Assembly: GCF_008629695.1 (NCBI RefSeq)
Contig: NZ_VWSH01000001.1
Coordinates: forward strand, 1,391,990 to 1,455,989
Length of the DNA: 64,000 bases
Reading direction: 5' to 3'
Source of the DNA: Taibaiella lutea
Lineage (GTDB): Bacteria > Bacteroidota > Bacteroidia > Chitinophagales > Chitinophagaceae
The notes beneath the pieces are model-generated. The model saw only the letters and a list, made by a program, of their open reading frames with translations, searched no databases and was not told where the DNA came from. Below, one piece after another: positions 17,409-26,979 of this stretch. The translations under genes were made by a program, and so were the position numbers. Within the stretch, counting starts at the first letter, position 1, and the number at the start of each line of letters is the position of its first letter.

Positions 17409-17794
17409 TTACATTATTTATCCTTTTCGTGTGCAAATTTACGTTATCATTTGTGAAACTTATTGTTAAGCGCCTGTATTTAAAACAATTTTTTTAACAC
17501 AAATACAAAGTATTTTTAAATAGATTACACCTCTATAAATCAATTAAACAATTTACTATCAAACAATTACGCTTAAATATTTTTCTCTAAAAAGGCCATT
17601 TATAACTGTATATTCTTATTATAAGTTGATATAAATCACCTGCCCATTAACAGTATATTGATATTTTATAGAAATTTTATGACCAATGTTATTAATTAAT
17701 TTAGATTTTCACGGCAAATTCCAACATTTAGGCCTCAATAAATTATACTCTGCAGCGGTAATCTCCTACCTTCGTATTCAATCCTGAAAGCTAT
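17409..17794. promoter_or_regulatory. AT-rich divergent intergenic region upstream of lpxK
   Basis: 386 bp without a supportable gene. A TACCTTCG near-consensus -7 box (17767-17774) lies 20 bases upstream of the lpxK ATG. The rest is low-complexity A/T; no repeat or RNA fold was recognised. Confidence 0.45.
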
Positions 17795-18877
17795 ATGAAC
17801 CCTCTGATGCTATTGATACGGTTGCTGAAACCAATTCTATATCCATTATCGCTTATATACGGAATTATTGTCTGGCTTCGTAATAAGCTTTATGACAATG
17901 GCATCCTGTCTTCCATTCAGTTTAGCGTACCTGTTATTTGTGTTGGCAATCTTTCAACGGGAGGAACGGGCAAAACACCTCATATAGAATACCTAATCCG
18001 CCTTTTGCAATATGAATATAAACTGGCGACCATGAGCCGGGGGTATAAAAGAAAAACAACGGGATTTTATCTGGCAGACAGGGAAACGGATTCATGGATG
18101 ATTGGCGATGAACCGATGCAGTTTTATAAAAAATTTCCGGAATTAGCCGTAAGCGTATGTGAAGACAGGATGACCGGCATCCCCAGACTGTTATCTGAAA
18201 GAAAAGAAACAGAAATTGTTTTATTGGATGACGCTTTTCAACACCGCTCTGTTAAGCCCGGCCTGAACATCCTTATTACGGATTATGCCAGGCCTTTTTA
18301 CAGCGATTTTATTTTGCCTTTCGGCAGCCTGAGAGAAAGCAGGAAGGCCTATAAAAGAGCCGATATTATTGTGGTTTCAAAATGTCCTGACCTTAATAAT
18401 GAAACGCAAAAAGAAATCGTTTCAAGAATCCGGCCCCAGAAACATCAGCGCGTTTTTTTCTCGAAGATTACTTATGATTTTGTCGTTGATTTTTTTACCG
18501 GTGAACAGATTCATTTCAATACAAAACCAAACATAATAATGGTTTCGGGCATTGCCAAACCGGAACCTATGCTTCAGTTTTTAAGAGAAAACGTAGCCCG
18601 GAATGTTCATCTTCTGAAATATCCGGACCATCATTTCTTCTCTGAAGCCAATCTGGAAGAAATAAAGCAAACCTACCGGAACTGGAATGAACCCGATAAA
18701 ATTATAATAACAACAGAAAAAGATGCGACACGTTTAGAAATTCACAAAGAAGCATTGCTGCAATGGAATATTAAAATTGCGATTCTTCCCATTAAAATTG
18801 CTTTTTTACATAATCAACACGAATTTGATGCCATCGTGAGAAATTACATTGAAACTGAAAGAGCGGAAATATTGTAA
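17795..18877 (+). CDS. lpxK: Tetraacyldisaccharide 4'-kinase
   Basis: A 360-residue membrane-associated kinase that phosphorylates the 4' position of the lipid A disaccharide precursor. The N-terminal hydrophobic helix (~8-28) is followed by the P-loop GNLSTGGTGKTP (51-62), the hallmark of LpxK, and by the conserved DDAFQHRSV stretch (~150). Length is normal. Its presence implies a lipid A outer membrane. It is monocistronic in this window. Confidence 0.95.
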   Translation: MNPLMLLIRLLKPILYPLSLIYGIIVWLRNKLYDNGILSSIQFSVPVICVGNLSTGGTGKTPHIEYLIRLLQYEYKLATMSRGYKRKTTGFYLADRETDSWMIGDEPMQFYKKFPELAVSVCEDRMTGIPRLLSERKETEIVLLDDAFQHRSVKPGLNILITDYARPFYSDFILPFGSLRESRKAYKRADIIVVSKCPDLNNETQKEIVSRIRPQKHQRVFFSKITYDFVVDFFTGEQIHFNTKPNIIMVSGIAKPEPMLQFLRENVARNVHLLKYPDHHFFSEANLEEIKQTYRNWNEPDKIIITTEKDATRLEIHKEALLQWNIKIAILPIKIAFLHNQHEFDAIVRNYIETERAEIL

Positions 18878-18901
18878 TACCAATGTTTTTTGAAATTGTT
18901 T

Positions 18902-18931
18902 TTTGAAAAACAATCCTACTTATTATCTTTG
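18902..18931 (+). promoter_or_regulatory. Promoter of the 2TM gene (TTTG-N18-TATCTTTG)
   Basis: A -33 TTTG (18902-18905) and a -7 TATCTTTG (18924-18931), 18 bases apart, fit the Bacteroidota promoter consensus; ATG at 18960. Confidence 0.75.
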
Positions 18932-18959
18932 CAATGTTTAATTCTAAAAATACAAAGGA

Positions 18960-19208
18960 ATGCCAAAAAAATTACCTGCAACCGGCAAACAAGTTAGCGG
19001 TTGGTTGATACACTTAGTCGTATTCGCAATTGCAAACACAATTTTATGGTACATATGCTATCATGGAAAAGTGGGTTGGGTTTATCCTTGGCCGGCATGG
19101 ATTACAGCAGCATGGGCATTGACAGTCATCGGACATGCTTGTTTGGTTTGGGCCAATTATGAAGACAAAGGACATGCTGAATGGACGCGTCAGGCAAATA
19201 ACGGTTAA
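18960..19208 (+). CDS. 2TM domain-containing small membrane protein
   Basis: An 82-residue protein with two hydrophobic segments (about 15-33 and 44-64) joined by a short Trp/Pro/Gly-rich loop, matching the 2TM domain common in Bacteroidota. In other members it occurs alone or fused to LytTR or histidine kinase proteins. Function unknown. It has a good promoter and terminator of its own. Confidence 0.75.
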   Translation: MPKKLPATGKQVSGWLIHLVVFAIANTILWYICYHGKVGWVYPWPAWITAAWALTVIGHACLVWANYEDKGHAEWTRQANNG

Positions 19209-19228
19209 TCAGTTTACCAGAATAATAT

Positions 19229-19266
19229 TTTAAAACCCTGAAAGCTTTAGCTTTCAGGGTTTTAAA
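19229..19266 (+). terminator. Terminator of the 2TM gene
   Basis: Perfect 18-bp inverted repeat (19229-19246 with 19249-19266), TT loop, T-rich right end. Confidence 0.9.
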
Positions 19267-19312
19267 TTTTACAAAAATCATCCGGTGGTGACAACAACTA
19301 CAATTCCCCTTA

Positions 19313-19400
19313 CGCTATCAGAATTACCCCAATTCTATGGTATAATAACCATCTTTCGCTATCATAATTATCCAGAGTCTATGGCATAATGACCATGTTA
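19313..19400. repeat. Two 44-bp imperfect tandem repeats
   Basis: Copies at 19313-19356 and 19357-19400 both begin CGCTATCA and contain an ATGG-n8-CCAT mini-palindrome. The second copy runs into the stop codon of the convergent NadR-like gene. Confidence 0.7.
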
Positions 19401-20006
19401 CATATCTATTTCCAACATTAAAATCGCCTGTATAGCTCTTTTCAGTCTTTCCTGTTCATTTCCCTGCACTATTACAAACGGGACACCCGACTGAATCACA
19501 ATGTCTTTGTAAATATCGAAAAAATGCTGCCGCATTTCAGGTTCCGGATGCTCCCGTAAAGGGTCATCTTCCCAGGGCATATCAATGTCCGTAAGAATAT
19601 AGAGATCGTATTTTCGCTGAGCTATTTCTTGTAATATCCATTCATCGCAGGTACCGTATTTGCTTTCGCTCCAGACTTTCAGGACGTACAAATCGGTATC
19701 ACAGAACAACCATTTACTATTGGTATTCTTTGCAACAGCATCTTCAAGCGCTGTTTGTCCTTTTCCAATCGCCAATAAATCCTGTTGAACATATCGGCGG
19801 TCAATATCTCTAAGGTACGTCCTTGCATATTCGTCTATACCTGTAGCATTGAAATGCCGGGCAAGTTGCTGAGTCAGCGTACTCTTTCCTGTAGATTCGG
19901 GGCCGATGATGACGATACGTTTCAATGCGTGTGGTGCGATAATATTTGAGCAGATTGCGCAAAAATCGTTAATTTGCTTATTAAATTCAAGATAAAATTC
20001 CCTCAT
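19398..20006 (-). CDS. NadR-like AAA family ATPase (putative nicotinamide riboside kinase)
   Basis: P-loop GPESTGKST, then DEYART and a YILTD/PWEDD region, match the NMN-kinase half of NadR and related AAA_28 ATPases, which phosphorylate nicotinamide riboside. The adenylyltransferase and HTH parts of enterobacterial NadR are absent. The ATG at 20006 overlaps the ATG of the opposite S41 protease by two bases. A TTG at 19925, directly before KRIVIIGPESTGKS, would give a 175-residue protein that better fits the family and avoids the overlap. No pnuC is nearby. Kinase substrate is inferred from family. Confidence 0.75.
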   Translation of the reverse strand: MREFYLEFNKQINDFCAICSNIIAPHALKRIVIIGPESTGKSTLTQQLARHFNATGIDEYARTYLRDIDRRYVQQDLLAIGKGQTALEDAVAKNTNSKWLFCDTDLYVLKVWSESKYGTCDEWILQEIAQRKYDLYILTDIDMPWEDDPLREHPEPEMRQHFFDIYKDIVIQSGVPFVIVQGNEQERLKRAIQAILMLEIDM

Positions 20007-21696
20007 GAGCAATCACCGGAAAGCAGTAAGAACTTTAGGCTGGACTATGGCTACCTCTTTTTGTCTGTTACATTCACCACTGAAGGCACAAGACAATGAC
20101 CCAAGCGACAAATACTTTGAGATATCTAAAAATCTTGAAATTTTCTCCAATGTATTTAAAGAATTGAACCAATATTATGTGGATCCGATTCAACCCGGCA
20201 AAATGGTAAAAACGGGTGTGGATGCTATGTTGAATGATTTGGACCCATACACTAATCTGATTACCGAAGCAGACGCAGAAGATTATCAATTGCAGACAAC
20301 GGGCAAATACAGCGGGATAGGTGTTTCTACAAAAGTTGTGAATGGCGAATTTGTCATTGCAGAATTGTTTGAAAATGGTCCTGTTGCCAAAGCCGGTATT
20401 AAAGCGGGCGATATTATTGTGGCGATTGACGGACAGCGCATAAAAGGAAAGGATGATGAAGACCTCGCAATATTGATGCGGGGCGCACCGGGCACTATGC
20501 TCAAAATGACTACCAGAAATCCTTTAACCAAAAAAGAAGAAACAAAAACCATTACCCGCGAAGAAATACAAATATCCAGTGTTCCTTACGCAAACCTGAT
20601 TGGCGAGAAAAACAATATTGCCTATGTTTTCCTTACACAATTCACGCCCAATTGCAGCAGGGATGTACGCAATGCACTGGACAGCTTAAAAGCTGCAAAC
20701 CCTGAACTGAAGGGAGTTATATTGGATTTGCGCGGCAATCCGGGTGGCTTACTGGATGAAGCAGTTAAGATTGTTAACCTTTTCAACGATAAAGGACAAT
20801 TGGTGGTGAGTACACGTGGAAAAAACGCAGAATGGCAAAAGGAATTTAAAACAACGGGCAACCCCTGGGATTTGAATATTCCGATGGCTGTATTGGTCAA
20901 CCACGGTTCTGCATCCGCATCAGAAATAGTTTCGGGAACGACTCAGGATCTGGATAGGGGTGTTATTATCGGAACACGCTCGTATGGGAAAGGTCTTGTT
21001 CAGAACGTAAGGCCTTTAGGCTATAATACAAGATTGAAGATTACCACTGCAAAATATTATACACCTTCGGGAAGATGCATTCAGGCATTGGATTATTCGC
21101 ATCGTAATGAAGACGGCAGTGTTTCTATTGTTCCTGACTCTTTGAAAAAACCTTTTAAGACTAAAGGCGGGCGTACTGTTTATGACGGAGGAGGCATAGA
21201 ACCGGATATTAAAATGGAAGATATTACGCTCAGCCCTATCAGCTTGTCGTTACTACGTAATAATTACATCTTCGACTATGTTACCGAATACTATTACAAG
21301 CATCCGTCTATAGAATCGGCTGCAACTTTCACAATAACGGATGCCGATTTTACCGACTTTCAGAAATGGCTTGAGAACAAAGATTATGGTTATAAAACAG
21401 ATGGCGAAATACTGATGGATAGCCTGAAAGCTGTCTCTGTAAAGAATAAAACATTTGACAACGCGAAGAATGAGTACAATGCTTTAGCTGCCAAATTATA
21501 TCATGACAAGAAACAGGATTTACAAAACAGCAAAAAGGAAATTACTTTTTTATTGAGTAATGAGATTGTAAGTCGTTATTATTTCCAAAAAGGAAGGGCT
21601 ATCAATCGTTTGAAATACGAAGACGATGTGTTACAAAAAGCGCTTGATGTTTTAGCAGATACTAAAGGTTATAATGACCTATTAAAGAACAAATAA
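20005..21696 (+). CDS. S41 family carboxy-terminal processing protease
   Basis: A 563-residue periplasmic protease of the CtpA/Prc type. An N-terminal signal segment ends near LKAQ (residue ~29); a PDZ domain spans ~95-180 (YSGIGVSTK to GDIIVAIDGQ); the catalytic region holds GSASASE (301-307) with the nucleophilic serine and YGKG with Lys329. Such enzymes trim C-termini of envelope proteins and penicillin-binding proteins. An internal ATG at 20047 would still leave a hydrophobic signal and avoid the start overlap with the NadR-like gene. A T9SS cargo gene follows after 21 bases on the same strand, probably co-transcribed. Confidence 0.92.
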   Translation: MSNHRKAVRTLGWTMATSFCLLHSPLKAQDNDPSDKYFEISKNLEIFSNVFKELNQYYVDPIQPGKMVKTGVDAMLNDLDPYTNLITEADAEDYQLQTTGKYSGIGVSTKVVNGEFVIAELFENGPVAKAGIKAGDIIVAIDGQRIKGKDDEDLAILMRGAPGTMLKMTTRNPLTKKEETKTITREEIQISSVPYANLIGEKNNIAYVFLTQFTPNCSRDVRNALDSLKAANPELKGVILDLRGNPGGLLDEAVKIVNLFNDKGQLVVSTRGKNAEWQKEFKTTGNPWDLNIPMAVLVNHGSASASEIVSGTTQDLDRGVIIGTRSYGKGLVQNVRPLGYNTRLKITTAKYYTPSGRCIQALDYSHRNEDGSVSIVPDSLKKPFKTKGGRTVYDGGGIEPDIKMEDITLSPISLSLLRNNYIFDYVTEYYYKHPSIESAATFTITDADFTDFQKWLENKDYGYKTDGEILMDSLKAVSVKNKTFDNAKNEYNALAAKLYHDKKQDLQNSKKEITFLLSNEIVSRYYFQKGRAINRLKYEDDVLQKALDVLADTKGYNDLLKNK

Positions 21697-21717
21697 GCAA
21701 GGCCAAATTCAAATATC

Positions 21718-23763
21718 ATGAAATCGTTTTTCAGATTCGTCTATACAATTATTGCCTTAATGGCAATAGCCACCACAGCCCGGGCCAACCATTTATTAGG
21801 CGGAGAGATAAATTACAGCTTTGTTTCAAATTCAGGCACCAGTTCTGTTTATAAGGTCACACTTACATTTTTTGCCGATTGTTCCTCCAATCTTCCCGGC
21901 CAGGCTTTCAGCGCTTTAGCGGGTGCAGACCCAAGTGTTTCTTTATTAAAAGGTGATGCGGTTATATTCACTCAAAGATTAGACTATGATGCATTATTAA
22001 GCGATATTGAAATAACGCCGGTTTGTCCTGACGAAGCCAATAACACTACGTGCATTAACATTGATAACCCTATTCCCGGCATCAAGAAATTTGTTTACAG
22101 CAGAAACTTTACACTTCCGGGTATATACCCTGACTGGCGTTTTGTTTTTAAAGGCGATATGTCTACGAACCCGCCTACTTCTGCAGGAAGAAGCTCTATT
22201 ATTCAAAATGCCGTAATTGATAATTCACCGGGTGGCACAGGCTCTCTCATGTATCTGGAGGCAACATTGAACAATACTGTTGCCAACAACAATTCCACTA
22301 CATTTTCATCTCCTCCTACACCTTTCTTTTGTCTGAATAAGGCTGCAAATTATACATTGGGGGCTACAGATGTAGAAAATGATTCGCTGCATTTTACATT
22401 GATTCCGGCAAAGTCCACAACACAAAATTCCGCACAGGTATTTAATGTTGATTATGTACCGCCCTTTACTGCTCAACTTCCGTTACCAACTGCTGCAGGC
22501 AATTTCTTTTTCAGCGACTTTAACGGGCAAATGTCTTTTACGCCAAACCTTGTTAGAAATTGTCTTGTAACAAATCTGGTAGAAGAATACAGAGACGGCA
22601 TAAAAATCGGCAGCAGCATGCGTGAGATGACCTTTGTCATTCTTGATAATTGTAATAACGACGCTCCCAATTCGCCCGTAAGTAATATTCAAAATGCAAG
22701 CACAACACTTGATGCTGCAGGCAATATACGTTTGTCGGTTTGTGAGGGACAGGTTGAGGATGTTGGTTTTGAAATTGACTGTGTTGATCCTAATTCTGAT
22801 AATGTTACTGTTACTTTTTCAAATTTACCTCCCGCCGCTTCCATTACAATCGACAACAATAATACAAATCACCCGACTGCCCATTTTACCTGGAATTTAA
22901 CTGATGCTGCACCCGGAAATTATATATTCTATATTACTTATAGCGATGACGGATGTCCTTTAGCTTCGAAAAAAACCATTGCATATACTGTTACTATTAT
23001 TCCACATCCGGTTCCGTTTGATACTGGCACTTTTAATGCATGTATCGGGGAAACAAATGGTAAAGCATGGGCTGTTCCAAGTAATGGCGTAACGATAGAT
23101 TACAGCTATAAATGGGAAGATGCGGGTGAAACACAATTAAGAAATGTAAATAGTACAAGTGGCGATTCTTTGTTAAATATTGCGGCGGGCATATATAGGC
23201 TTCACATAAGAAATGCCCAGGGTTGTGGTAAAAATATTGAATTTAATGTACCGGAGGTTCCATTGCCTGTTTTTAAACTTAGAACCGATACATTAGTTTG
23301 TCAGGGTATTCCTATTCCGCTTAGTCCTGACGTTCAGGAATCATTTACCGGATACAACTGGAATACCGGCGATACTGTTTGTTGTATTGTTGGACGGGAA
23401 ACAGGTAATTATGTTCTTACAGCAACAAATATTTGTGGTTCAACATCGGATTCGGTCTATCTTGATTTCGTAAAATGCAATTATTGTCTTTTTGTACCAA
23501 ATGCCTTTACACCAAATGACGATGGCAATAATGATGTTTTCAAAATCACACCGACTTGCGTTATGTATAAGTACAAGCTAATGATATATAACCGCTGGGG
23601 ACAAATGATTTACAAATCCTATAATCTGGAAGATAGCTGGAATGGTACTTACAACGGCAAAGCAGCAGATGTGGGTGTGTATTATTATCTGATAGATGCC
23701 ATACCCGAAGATCCCGCTAAAGGTGAAATTCACTTAAAGGGCGATGTTACAGTAGTAAGATAA
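21718..23763 (+). CDS. T9SS type B cargo, large secreted protein
   Basis: A 681-residue secreted protein: signal peptide to about residue 23 (ATTARA/NHLLGG), a long beta-rich middle with paired cysteines, and a gliding-motility-type C-terminal domain from ~590 (VPNAFTPNDDGNND, YNRWGQMIY, final VTVVR). The N-terminal module right after the signal peptide (NHLLGGEINYSF) is clearly related to the protein at 48997 (SHMIGGDITYVC), so the two are paralogues. It is 21 bases behind the S41 protease gene. Surface role unknown. Confidence 0.85.
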   Translation: MKSFFRFVYTIIALMAIATTARANHLLGGEINYSFVSNSGTSSVYKVTLTFFADCSSNLPGQAFSALAGADPSVSLLKGDAVIFTQRLDYDALLSDIEITPVCPDEANNTTCINIDNPIPGIKKFVYSRNFTLPGIYPDWRFVFKGDMSTNPPTSAGRSSIIQNAVIDNSPGGTGSLMYLEATLNNTVANNNSTTFSSPPTPFFCLNKAANYTLGATDVENDSLHFTLIPAKSTTQNSAQVFNVDYVPPFTAQLPLPTAAGNFFFSDFNGQMSFTPNLVRNCLVTNLVEEYRDGIKIGSSMREMTFVILDNCNNDAPNSPVSNIQNASTTLDAAGNIRLSVCEGQVEDVGFEIDCVDPNSDNVTVTFSNLPPAASITIDNNNTNHPTAHFTWNLTDAAPGNYIFYITYSDDGCPLASKKTIAYTVTIIPHPVPFDTGTFNACIGETNGKAWAVPSNGVTIDYSYKWEDAGETQLRNVNSTSGDSLLNIAAGIYRLHIRNAQGCGKNIEFNVPEVPLPVFKLRTDTLVCQGIPIPLSPDVQESFTGYNWNTGDTVCCIVGRETGNYVLTATNICGSTSDSVYLDFVKCNYCLFVPNAFTPNDDGNNDVFKITPTCVMYKYKLMIYNRWGQMIYKSYNLEDSWNGTYNGKAADVGVYYYLIDAIPEDPAKGEIHLKGDVTVVR

Positions 23764-23788
23764 TTGACGACAGAAAATAGCTCTCAAT

Positions 23789-23832
23789 AAAATAGAGAAA
23801 CCCTTCATCTTCATGAAGGGTTTCTCTATTTT
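23789..23832. terminator. Bidirectional terminator, T9SS cargo / mdh
   Basis: Perfect 20-bp stem (23789-23808 with 23813-23832), CTTC loop, between convergent genes. Confidence 0.93.
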
Positions 23833-23846
23833 ACAAAGCTTAAATA

Positions 23847-24782
23847 TTAGTTTGCCAATGTGCTCAATACATCGTTCATACTTCTTACAGCTTCTGCTGA
23901 TTTATCAAACAATGCCTGTTCGTCTGCACTCAATTTGAAATCAAGGATTTTCTCCCAGCCATTTTTTCCGATAATAACCGGAACGCCTAAACATATATCA
24001 GATTGACCATATTCACCTTCAAGATAAACACAGGAAGTAATTAGTTTTTTCTGGTCACGCACAATGGACTCAACCACTGCTGCTCCTGCAGCTCCGGGAG
24101 CATACCATGCAGATGTGCCAAGCAATTTGGTAAGTGTAGCGCCACCTACCATCGTGTCGTCAACAATTTGTTTTTGCTGTTCTTCCGTAAGGAAATGAGT
24201 AACAGGAACACTATTCCATGTTGCAAAATTAATCAACGGTATCATTGTAGTATCACCGTGTCCGCCAATAACTACTGCGTTCAAATCGCGCGGGCTTGCG
24301 CCAAGATGACGACATAATTGATATTTGAATCTTGCACTGTCCAGTGCACCACCCATACCTATAATTCTGTTCTTCGGAATACCTGTACTTTTCAATGTAA
24401 GGTAAGTCATGGTATCCATAGGATTGGATATTATGACAAAGATGGCATCCGGTGAATATTTCAAAATATTTTTGGCAACGTCTTCAACAATGCGTGCATT
24501 CGTTCCGATTAATTCTTCACGAGTCATACCCGGCTTACGTGGCAAGCCTGAAGTAACTACAACAACATCTGAATTTGCTGTTTTGGAATAATCGCCGGTG
24601 GTACCGGTAATTTTTGTGTCGAAGCCTAACAAGGCTGCGGTTTGCATCATGTCCTGCGCCTTACCTTCAGCAAAACCTTCTTTAATATCTAATAATACCA
24701 GTTCTTCAGCTAACTCTCTGCGAGCAATGTTATCGGCACATGTAGCGCCTACGGCACCTGCGCCTACTACAGTTATTTTCAT
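23847..24782 (-). CDS. mdh: Malate dehydrogenase (LDH-like type)
   Basis: A 311-residue NAD-dependent dehydrogenase of the TCA cycle. GAGAVG (7-12) binds NAD; the mobile loop GLPRKPGMTR carries Arg81 and Arg87, where arginine at 81 (not Gln) marks malate rather than lactate as substrate; His175 in VIGGHGD is the proton acceptor and Arg151 binds the substrate. The ATG at 24782 starts directly with KITVVGAGA; an upstream start would add 13 residues with no family match. Confidence 0.96.
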   Translation of the reverse strand: MKITVVGAGAVGATCADNIARRELAEELVLLDIKEGFAEGKAQDMMQTAALLGFDTKITGTTGDYSKTANSDVVVVTSGLPRKPGMTREELIGTNARIVEDVAKNILKYSPDAIFVIISNPMDTMTYLTLKSTGIPKNRIIGMGGALDSARFKYQLCRHLGASPRDLNAVVIGGHGDTTMIPLINFATWNSVPVTHFLTEEQQKQIVDDTMVGGATLTKLLGTSAWYAPGAAGAAVVESIVRDQKKLITSCVYLEGEYGQSDICLGVPVIIGKNGWEKILDFKLSADEQALFDKSAEAVRSMNDVLSTLAN

Positions 24783-24893
24783 ACTTTGACGGAATAAAAT
24801 TTTTAAAATGAATAACTGCAATATACTAAAGTTCGTCTATATTTTGCAACAATTTATTATTGCCAATCGAGGTATTATACGGCAGAAAAGCAT

Positions 24894-25583
24894 TTACAAT
24901 GCCGGTACTATACCATCAGGATATTTATCAAAAGGAATATATTTTCCTCTCGTGCCGCGCAGCCTTTCCCAAAAACCCTGCCGCTCTGTTATGGATTTAA
25001 AATGTTTCTGAAATGCAGGTGCAGGATTTATTTCAGGAGAAAGATAATTGTATTGCCTCAATGAATCTATTACAAATGGCAAATGAACAACAGGAGTTGC
25101 AAAACGCTTTTTTGTAAAGGCTTTCAACATAGAGGATTGAAACGGATCGGTTGCCAGCGCAATACTTTTAAATCCTGCATTCCGTGCTAATCCATAAGAA
25201 TAGTAAATGTTCTCCGTGCTATGTTCAGCCATTGTATCATAAAAAATATGTTCAGCAGGAATACCTAATTGCATAGCATATAAACCCATAATTTTTGCTT
25301 CGTAATAAGGTGAATACACAGCGCCACCGGAATAAATTACATTTCTTACAATGCCGTTTTTATACAGAACATAACTCCATATTACCCTGCCCTTCATTAC
25401 GCTGTCCCATGTATTATTTTTAAATGGAGCACCCGGAACAATAACCGCATCAAAGGTCTGGCCATTTTCTACAACTTCCTTCAACAAACGTCTCGGCCGT
25501 TTTTTATAGAAAACACAACCGAACTCGAATAGCGCAGATATTATAAACCCTATCATTAAAACCCATTTAAGTATATAACTCAT
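24894..25583 (-). CDS. YdcF/DUF218 family protein
   Basis: A 229-residue protein with one N-terminal membrane segment (~4-24) and a DUF218 domain: DAVIVPGAPF (~45-54), a YSGGAVYSPYYEA stretch, and the DTMAEHSTENI motif. Family members such as SanA and YdcF are linked to envelope integrity; YdcF binds S-adenosylmethionine in vitro. The precise reaction is unknown. It starts 11 bases downstream of the MFS gene end, so the two form an operon. Confidence 0.85.
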   Translation of the reverse strand: MSYILKWVLMIGFIISALFEFGCVFYKKRPRRLLKEVVENGQTFDAVIVPGAPFKNNTWDSVMKGRVIWSYVLYKNGIVRNVIYSGGAVYSPYYEAKIMGLYAMQLGIPAEHIFYDTMAEHSTENIYYSYGLARNAGFKSIALATDPFQSSMLKAFTKKRFATPVVHLPFVIDSLRQYNYLSPEINPAPAFQKHFKSITERQGFWERLRGTRGKYIPFDKYPDGIVPAL

Positions 25584-25594
25584 GGCTTAAGCAA

Positions 25595-26914
25595 TTATAA
25601 TTGCTGCTGTACAGAACGACTATATTTTCGTTGGGCAAATAACAGAAACAGAAACCCGAATGCAAAGAAAATAGTCAGTGCAAAAATAGAATTACGCATA
25701 TTGCCGGTAATGTGTTCAATCAATCCGAAAGAGAACATCCCAATTACAATGGCTACTTTCTCCGTAACATCATAAAAGCTGAAAAACGATGTCGTATCGT
25801 TGGTTTCTGGCATTAATTTAGAATAAGTTGAACGGCTTAATGATTGGATACCACCCATAACAAAACCAACCAAAATAGCAACAATGTAGAAGCCTATATC
25901 TGTCATTATAAAATAAGCTATGATACAGATAAGAATCCACACTGTTACGGTTATCATTAAGACTTTAATATTACCTAAAATAGCTGAAAGCTTTGCCATT
26001 AAATAAGAGCCTGCAATAGCTACAATCTGTATCAGTAAAATACAAATAATTAATTTTTCTGCCGCCAGATGTAATACCTGACTTCCGAACAATGTGGCCG
26101 CCAACATTACTGTTTGCACACCCATACTATAAAAGAAGAATGCGCCAAGATAGTTACGCAAAACGGGCATTTGCCTTACTTGCTTCCAGACTTTTTTTAA
26201 CTCTAAAAATCCATTAGAAAGAATATTTACATTGTTTTTGGCATGTAAAGTTTTGTTCTTAGGTAAAACTGCAAAAGGAATTTGAGCAAAACCCATCCAC
26301 CATAATCCTACTAACAAAAATGATAATCTTGAAGCAAAACCTGCATCCATTTCAAATGGTTTCACCAACACAAATACAAAACAAATAACCTGCAAAATGA
26401 CGCTTCCAAAATATCCGTAAGCAAAGCCCTGAGCACTTACTTTATCTTGTTCAGATTCAACGGCGATTTCAGGCAGATATGCATTGTAAAACACAAGGCT
26501 TCCGCAATAACCTATTGCTGCAATAACACAACATATAATGCCAAGGGACAGGGTATCTTTTGTAAAAAAGTATAAAGCACAACAAGCAAGGCTCCCTATA
26601 TAACAAAAGAACTTCATGAAGCTCTTTTTGTTTCCTTTATAGTCTGCGATTGAAGAGAGAATGGGAGATGCAATAGCAATTACCAGATAAGCAAATGCAA
26701 TAGCGTAAGTATATAAGGCGGCACTATCAATTTTATATCCAAAGAACATTACATTATTACCAATAATGTTTCCGGAAACATCTTTAGTTGTAGTAATAGC
26801 ATCGTAATAGGCCGGGAAAATAGTAGAAGTAATGACCAGATTATAAGCTGAGTTAGCCCAATCATACATGCTCCAGGCACGATGCAATTTTCCGGCGTTA
26901 TTTTTTGGTTCCAT
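25595..26914 (-). CDS. MFS transporter, UMF1/Atg22-like
   Basis: A 439-residue membrane protein with about 12 hydrophobic segments. The opening RAWSMYDWANSAYNLVI and the later SRSTYSKLMPE loop are the signature of the UMF1 family, related to yeast vacuolar effluxer Atg22. The substrate is unknown; amino acid efflux is a family-level guess. The ATG at 26914 (MEPKNN) is preferred over an upstream start that would add 17 poorly coding residues. First gene of an operon with the ydcF-like gene. Confidence 0.87.
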   Translation of the reverse strand: MEPKNNAGKLHRAWSMYDWANSAYNLVITSTIFPAYYDAITTTKDVSGNIIGNNVMFFGYKIDSAALYTYAIAFAYLVIAIASPILSSIADYKGNKKSFMKFFCYIGSLACCALYFFTKDTLSLGIICCVIAAIGYCGSLVFYNAYLPEIAVESEQDKVSAQGFAYGYFGSVILQVICFVFVLVKPFEMDAGFASRLSFLLVGLWWMGFAQIPFAVLPKNKTLHAKNNVNILSNGFLELKKVWKQVRQMPVLRNYLGAFFFYSMGVQTVMLAATLFGSQVLHLAAEKLIICILLIQIVAIAGSYLMAKLSAILGNIKVLMITVTVWILICIIAYFIMTDIGFYIVAILVGFVMGGIQSLSRSTYSKLMPETNDTTSFFSFYDVTEKVAIVIGMFSFGLIEHITGNMRNSIFALTIFFAFGFLFLLFAQRKYSRSVQQQL

Positions 26915-26938
26915 AATTTTTAGCTTCACAAAAGAATT

Positions 26939-26970
26939 AAAAAAAACCTGCTTAAATATGCTCAAGCAGG
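26939..26970 (-). terminator. Terminator of the NtrC-like regulator gene
   Basis: 7-bp stem (26947-26953 with 26964-26970) followed on the minus strand by a run of eight T (A-tract 26939-26946). It separates the regulator from the MFS operon. Confidence 0.65.
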
Positions 26971-26979
26971 CCTTCGGGA

